From assembly GCA_905331475.1 (NCBI GenBank), contig CAJNYU010000835.1, positions 124,001-188,000 on the forward strand: 64,000 bases of DNA. The letters are read 5' to 3'. This stretch comes from Rotaria socialis (Eukaryota; Rotifera; Eurotatoria; Philodinida; Philodinidae). Below the pieces are notes generated by a model. That model made no database searches. It saw only the letters and a list, made by a program, of their open reading frames with translations, and was not told where the DNA came from. Every line of letters begins with the position of its first letter. Position 1 is the stretch's first letter. Made by a program: the position numbers and the translations under genes. Positions 59,801 through 64,000 of this stretch are shown in pieces.

Positions 59801-61929
59801 TTTAATCTAGAACTAAGCTTACGTATGTGAGTCCTACAAGCACTAACAGTCATGAATCACAATTGTGCGAATTAATTATTGTACTTTTCTAATCGATTTT
59901 TATTGATTGTAATCAAAATTTTCAGTTGGATTATTCTGCAACAAAATCAAAATTATAATCGAGTGGAATCTTGATTTCAATCGATTATAATTTTGATTTT
60001 GTTACAGAAAAATCCGATTACCAATTTGGATTAAGCCCAGAGGATTTCGAAATTATAATCGATTTTAATCCCTAAAATTTTTCACTGGGAAGATTAATAG
60101 AAATTTAACTAAATTTCTACAGCTAGCATTGACTCTCTAAGTATTTTCTTTTTTCTTTTTTAATACGCGAATCTTATATTAAATATAATGGAAACTACTG
60201 CTTTTCAGTGTCAAACTGGCCTCCGATTGCACTTTTTTTAAAATATAGGAATCCTTAGAGGATCAAGGTTGTCAAAAATATAGGATTTTCGATAAAAAAA
60301 ATGACAAAAAGAGAGGACATTTTATAAACCGCTTCTGTTCAATTGTTTTGATGTTTTTTAACTGCTCTGCTCGAAAATCATTTTAATGAAGCTGTTATAA
60401 AGAGTTCAACCGTAGCCAACATCCTTATGTAATTTTTTTACTGAAATAAGTCACTAATTCGAGGATCATTATAAAAGTTTTTCACAAATCGATAAATAAT
60501 AATAACGTAGATCATACACTTTGAAAAAATAAATACATGTAAACGGCAAATACTATTTCTCATAACTAAAGGAGACGTTTCAGATTACGGACATGATTTC
60601 CCAAAAAGTCTCAACCTAATTTTATTGTCCTGATAATCAGCATTCATTGCTTATTATTTTCCACAAGTTTATTTTGTATTTTATTATAACTCAACTTTTT
60701 CTGGTAATAAATAAGTCTAAATGACAATGCATATACATATGATGGCGTAAAACTTCACGGGCTTTCAGAATATGTCATTACTTTTTAAAAATATGTTCTT
60801 TTGGTAACAATATTCTCAAAATACAGAGTGAAATCAATTTTTTTCCAGGGGTATATATATACAGCTTCTATATCTAACTAAAACTTCACTAAAAAACAGA
60901 AACTAGTACATGATCACTTTGTGAATGTTTTTTTTCTTTTGAACTATTTTGTATTTTGTACTTAGTATTAAACTATTTCTCAGCCAGCCCACTAAATAGG
61001 CGAAAGGAAAAATATTGTTTAAAACAAATGTCACTATAATACAACAATTTGTCCAAACACATGATTATACACATTAAAAGTTATTTTTTTCGTCTAAAGA
61101 CAATAGCAAAATTAATAGGCTTTCGGAAATTTTCTACTTTTTTCGATAAAATATAGCAAAGATAGGAATTTTGAGGAAAATATAGGACAAAAATAGGACT
61201 TTTTTGAAAATATAGGAATTCTAGGAAATATAGGTCGAATTGCAGCGCAGGTTTCAAATAAAAAGATAAACTATCCTTTTAATCAACTACTCACGATGAC
61301 AAGAAAATGATTATTTAAATCATATAGCATATGTCAAACTCGAAAAATTAGCAATTACCTGGAGTTACACCTGCATAGCAATAAGCAATAAATTTTTCAT
61401 TTGGACTTTGACGTTTTTCATCGCCATATTCACTTGATCGAATATCAGCTTCAACAAGATATCCAGTCAAATACAACGCTGATGCATGATCCTCATTATG
61501 TAATAAGGAAAATGTATTTGTATCTTTTCGATTTAATAAAACAGTGGTACAACCTTTTTCACCAGTTTCATTGATAAATTTTTCATTTGTTGGATCTAAT
61601 TTCTGTTTTTCTTCAAATAATCTCTGAGCTGTTAGAGTTTCATTAAGAAAATTCAAAACAAGTATCTGTTCTAATGGAACTTCTGAGCCATCAACTAAAC
61701 CACGAATTTCATCCCAATACCATGGGAATAATAAACGAATAGTTTCAATAAACTCTTGATGTAATTGACGTCCACATTCTGTTTGAATGAATGCGAATAA
61801 CGTTGATAATTCATCCATGCTATCAGCAATGCGTTGACGAATCCTGTCACATGTTATAACACCGATAGAATATGCGCATTCATAATGGGTACCTTTGACA
61901 TGATACAATGGTATTCTTGACGAAGTCAT
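53897..61929 (-). CDS. Tan / isopenicillin-N acyltransferase-like Ntn hydrolase with a 6.7-kb intron
   Basis: Exons 61929-61359, 54612-54298 and 54240-53897 add to 1,230 bases (409 aa) exactly in frame; the distant junction reads TPG|TAFGANKHGFAFGLNGL, phase 1 on both sides. The protein belongs to the C45 autoproteolytic acyltransferase family (fungal IAT, Drosophila Tan). The precursor should cut itself at Gly126-Cys127 (GEKGCTTVLLNR), freeing Cys127 as nucleophile; the following LLHNEDHA, the VTPG segment and GANKHGFAFGLN are family blocks. Drosophila Tan (387 aa) releases dopamine or histamine from beta-alanyl conjugates; whether this enzyme does the same is unknown. Intron 2 is 57 bp, but intron 1 is 6,746 bp and full of transposon debris, extreme for this window. 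Confidence 0.82.
56036..56414. repeat. About 380-bp palindromic MITE in the long intron
   Basis: Ends GCCCCAGG and CCTGGGGC, with GGATCC/GAATCC words mirrored inward, and a second inner inverted pair at about 56109-56142 and 56270-56305 (TTCCTGGACACGGACCTA). No clear target duplication seen and no coding frame. Confidence 0.5.
56559..57880 (+). mobile_element. Degenerate pogo/DDE_1-type transposase
   Basis: Pieces in order but in shifting frames: MPRTFIRKKTLNYCARP with a stop, then IRNGTTAVKETSTNYKI and SRLSGHRGDRKSGGQTI (psq-like HTH to CENP-B-type HTH), ARTFMIELNKPNVT, then the catalytic core VDESAFGDDPGRKYV, KYATYAQGGSGKIYTML, MCTSASGK, LLMDGHRAHLSTRI and LLPHTTTILQPLDV. These match the DDE_1 fold of pogo/Tigger-like elements (first Asp in NVDES, second Asp in LLMDGH). 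Stops and frameshifts show it is dead. It lies inside the first intron of the tan-like gene, antisense to it. Confidence 0.7.
57653..57761. mobile_element. 109-bp hAT-type MITE inserted in the transposase remnant
   Basis: Ends CAAAGGGG...GCGCGACTTCCGTAC and GTACGGAAGTCGCGC...CCCCCTTG. It is flanked by a perfect 8-bp duplication CTGCAAAA (57645-57652, 57762-57769). The transposase reading continues across it in the same frame if it is skipped, so it landed after the transposase inserted. Confidence 0.82.
57881..59125. other. Intronic filler
   Basis: AT-rich part of the 6.7-kb intron between the transposase remnant and the foldback element. No coding signal. The same holds for 54613-56035 and 60006-61358, apart from repeated AAATATAGGA words at 60240-60290 and 61140-61240. 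Confidence 0.4.
59126..59840. repeat. 715-bp foldback element
   Basis: Inverted arms of about 330 bp, meeting near 59460-59500, with ends CTTGTAGGGCTCACACACGG and its near-copy. Arms are about 88 to 92 percent alike by eye. No clear target duplication (flanks GACT and CACT). Non-coding. Confidence 0.65.
59937..60005. repeat. Short hairpin of AATCAAAATTATAATCGA arms
   Basis: CTGCAACAAAATCAAAATTATAATCGA is mirrored by TCGATTATAATTTTGATTTTGTTACAG with a 15-bp loop. Partial copies of the same words lie on both sides (59880-60075). Confidence 0.6.
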
Positions 61930-64000
61930 CTAATGCTAATTTTTAACAATGAAAACCGAGCAGAAAATCAAAGAAGGAAATTCTTCAACAAAAATTTAAA
62001 GATCAAATTAATAAAATAAGATAGAATCTGTATAAAAGTGGTACCACACAAAAATGAAACTCAAAAGCTATATCCATTTCATACAAAGTTCATTCTAAAA
62101 TATTCACTCTTCTATCAGTTCATCTATTTGAATGAGAGTACTAAATCGTTTTCCAGGTAGTTTAATTAGATATGGCATCATTCAAAGTCCTGAATAGCTT
62201 GATCGTCGCAATAGGCTTTACTACAAGTCTTGTAGTACTATATGATAGAAAACAAAATTCTCAATTTCATTTCAAAATAATTTTATTATTGGCTTAATCA
62301 GAACCAATGATTACAAACAAATGTCTCACTCACTTGCCCTTTATCATAGGCTGACTGTAGTCTGTAGATGGAAATCCTGACATGAAAATTTCTAACCTTA
62401 TTTTGCATTACATTATGCGACTGTGCATAAATCGTATAAATAAAAAATATACTTTTTGAATAAGTAACTATTCATTTTCTCAAACTCATTAATATTGCCT
62501 TTGATTTTCACAGTTAAATGACTAAAACCATCATTTAATCTTCATACGCTTTATGAATTCATTTTTTATGCTTAAAAATTTTTAAAAATGTAATAACATG
62601 TATGTGTGGCAAATGACTTCATAATCACCATTCATTCAAAAATATAATCTGTTATCTGAATTTTTCACTAACTCTAAAATACAAGTACGAAAAAGCAAGA
62701 TGAACACCATGTATTTTTTGACTGAAAATTAGAGTAAAATATCTCGTTATTCCTGATTTTTAAATTTGTGAGACCCTATATTCGAGTAGTAAATGTACTA
62801 TAGTAGGTATCTTAAAATGTATTATACTCAATGACACAATATCGTGGGAGTTATTCTGTTTAGATAGAAAAAGATTCTCTGTAAACAATAAAATGGCAAT
62901 GGCAGAATTTTGGCATAGAATAATTCGTCTGTATGGTTTTGTGTAAATTTACTGTTGATTGACAAATATACGCGTGGCTTCTATCATATTAGTATTTTGA
63001 CAAACAGTGTCGTTCTATATTAGGTTTTAAGTGGAAATGTTTTGCTATTTGCGTACAAAAATTAATCAGAAAAAGAAAAAGAATGTATTCGATATCTAAA
63101 TGGATAGAAGAGTGTAGATTACTAATTGCAAGTTGCTATTCCAAATGAGAAAAAGTTACAAAACATTATTATCATTGTCACATAATATTAAACAAAATCA
63201 TAAAGTCATAAATTGATCTTCGAGTAAAATCGAATATTCATAAATAACACATATAATTCTATATTACTTTTTTTTACTTGCATTTTCATTCCAATCTTGT
63301 CATTCAGAAATCTAATCATAAAACAGTTATCGATGTCAGAGATATTTATTACATTATATGGCATTTGATTTATTTTTAGCTAATATTAATTAAATAATTG
63401 AGATTAAAAATCAGTGGAAAATAATATATTTACTGAAGAAAAATGGCTATTAAAACAGATTCGCTTGTAAGTAAAACAATGTTGTATTGCTATTGCAAAC
63501 AAAAAGGAAATATTCATTTTGATGATTCAATTTAGTAAAAGTGACACAGAAGAGACCTGTGTTAATACACAATAAAAATGTCAAATAGAAATATAATTAC
63601 AACATAAAGAACTTCATCATCGTTGATGTGAAATTAAATTAAAATTTTTATTATATTTTCAAAGCTAAAAATATTTTATTAATTGAAATAAGAAGACGAT
63701 GCATATTCAAAAAGTATTTAGAAAGTAACTTTTAAAAAGGCTATTGATTAGTTTAAAATAGAAGCGTTACTTATCAACAAAAATACAAAATCTTTGAAAA
63801 TTTGAGAAACAATAGATTAAAAATATCTTCAATTGAAAGAAAAATAAATGAAAAAATAAGCATAGTTGATAAATTGAAAAAGTATTGTAGCTAAAAATAG
63901 GAAAAATTTTAAAAGTCACTATGACACTATTGTTCACTCATGTTCTACATTGATGTTAGTTTTTTTAGTTCTCAGCATGAAATTAGTAGTAAGTTTGAGA
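61930..64000. other. Intergenic to window edge
   Basis: Upstream region of the tan-like gene, then 2 kb of AT-rich sequence without a supported frame, repeat or RNA gene. Confidence 0.45.

Noticed and set aside
60240..61240. Repeated AAATATAGGA words as transposon ends
   Set aside because: The words recur at both sites, but neither as matching inverted nor as clean direct terminal repeats.

Overview
The window looks like nuclear DNA of a bdelloid rotifer (Adineta/Rotaria-like). This is inference, from four things: AT-rich sequence, genes cut by many 45-75 bp GT-AG introns, an R-S-E ADP-ribosyltransferase fused to TPR repeats (a gene type I associate with bdelloids), and acceptor-like TTTTAG/TTCAG sequences just before several start codons, as expected where mRNAs receive a spliced leader. 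I see no rRNA, tRNA or CRISPR.

Left part (1-16.2 kb): the 3' end of a KY-type transglutaminase-like gene; an intronless gene with an MGC acylation start; a small unrecognised minus-strand gene; a six-exon DENND3-like Rab GEF (about 1,687 aa); an unrecognised eight-exon minus-strand gene (676 aa); and a two-exon, 72-residue eglin/potato-inhibitor-I gene.

Middle (16.2-35.5 kb): a six-exon astacin protease with a 658-bp transposon in the intron that splits its zinc motif; a compound foldback repeat; a broken bacterial-type methyltransferase remnant; an intronless secreted metallo-beta-lactamase-fold protein; HMCES; a Tctex1 dynein light chain; a tight same-strand run of OGFOD1, SNM1A/DCLRE1A and gluconokinase (gaps of 83 and 115 bp); and a single-pass surface protein. 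HMCES and SNM1A are both DNA-damage genes (abasic-site shielding and cross-link repair) and lie within 10 kb.

Right part (35.5-64 kb) is gene-poor and repeat-rich. It has a decayed ART-gene 5' module followed by an open ART-TPR frame, a 101-residue membrane microprotein, an F-BAR-only PACSIN-like gene, a class A GPCR, and a tan/isopenicillin-N-acyltransferase-like gene. The last has a 6.7-kb intron holding a pogo-like transposase remnant that itself carries a 109-bp hAT-type element. At least six short non-autonomous DNA transposons with recognisable ends lie in the window, most with target-site duplications.

I do not see a wholly new multi-gene system. The strongest leads are the hidden small genes (eglin-like inhibitor, membrane microprotein), the nested insertions inside functional introns, the MBL fusion protein, and the operon-like trio. 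Exon boundaries were read by hand and need transcript data.
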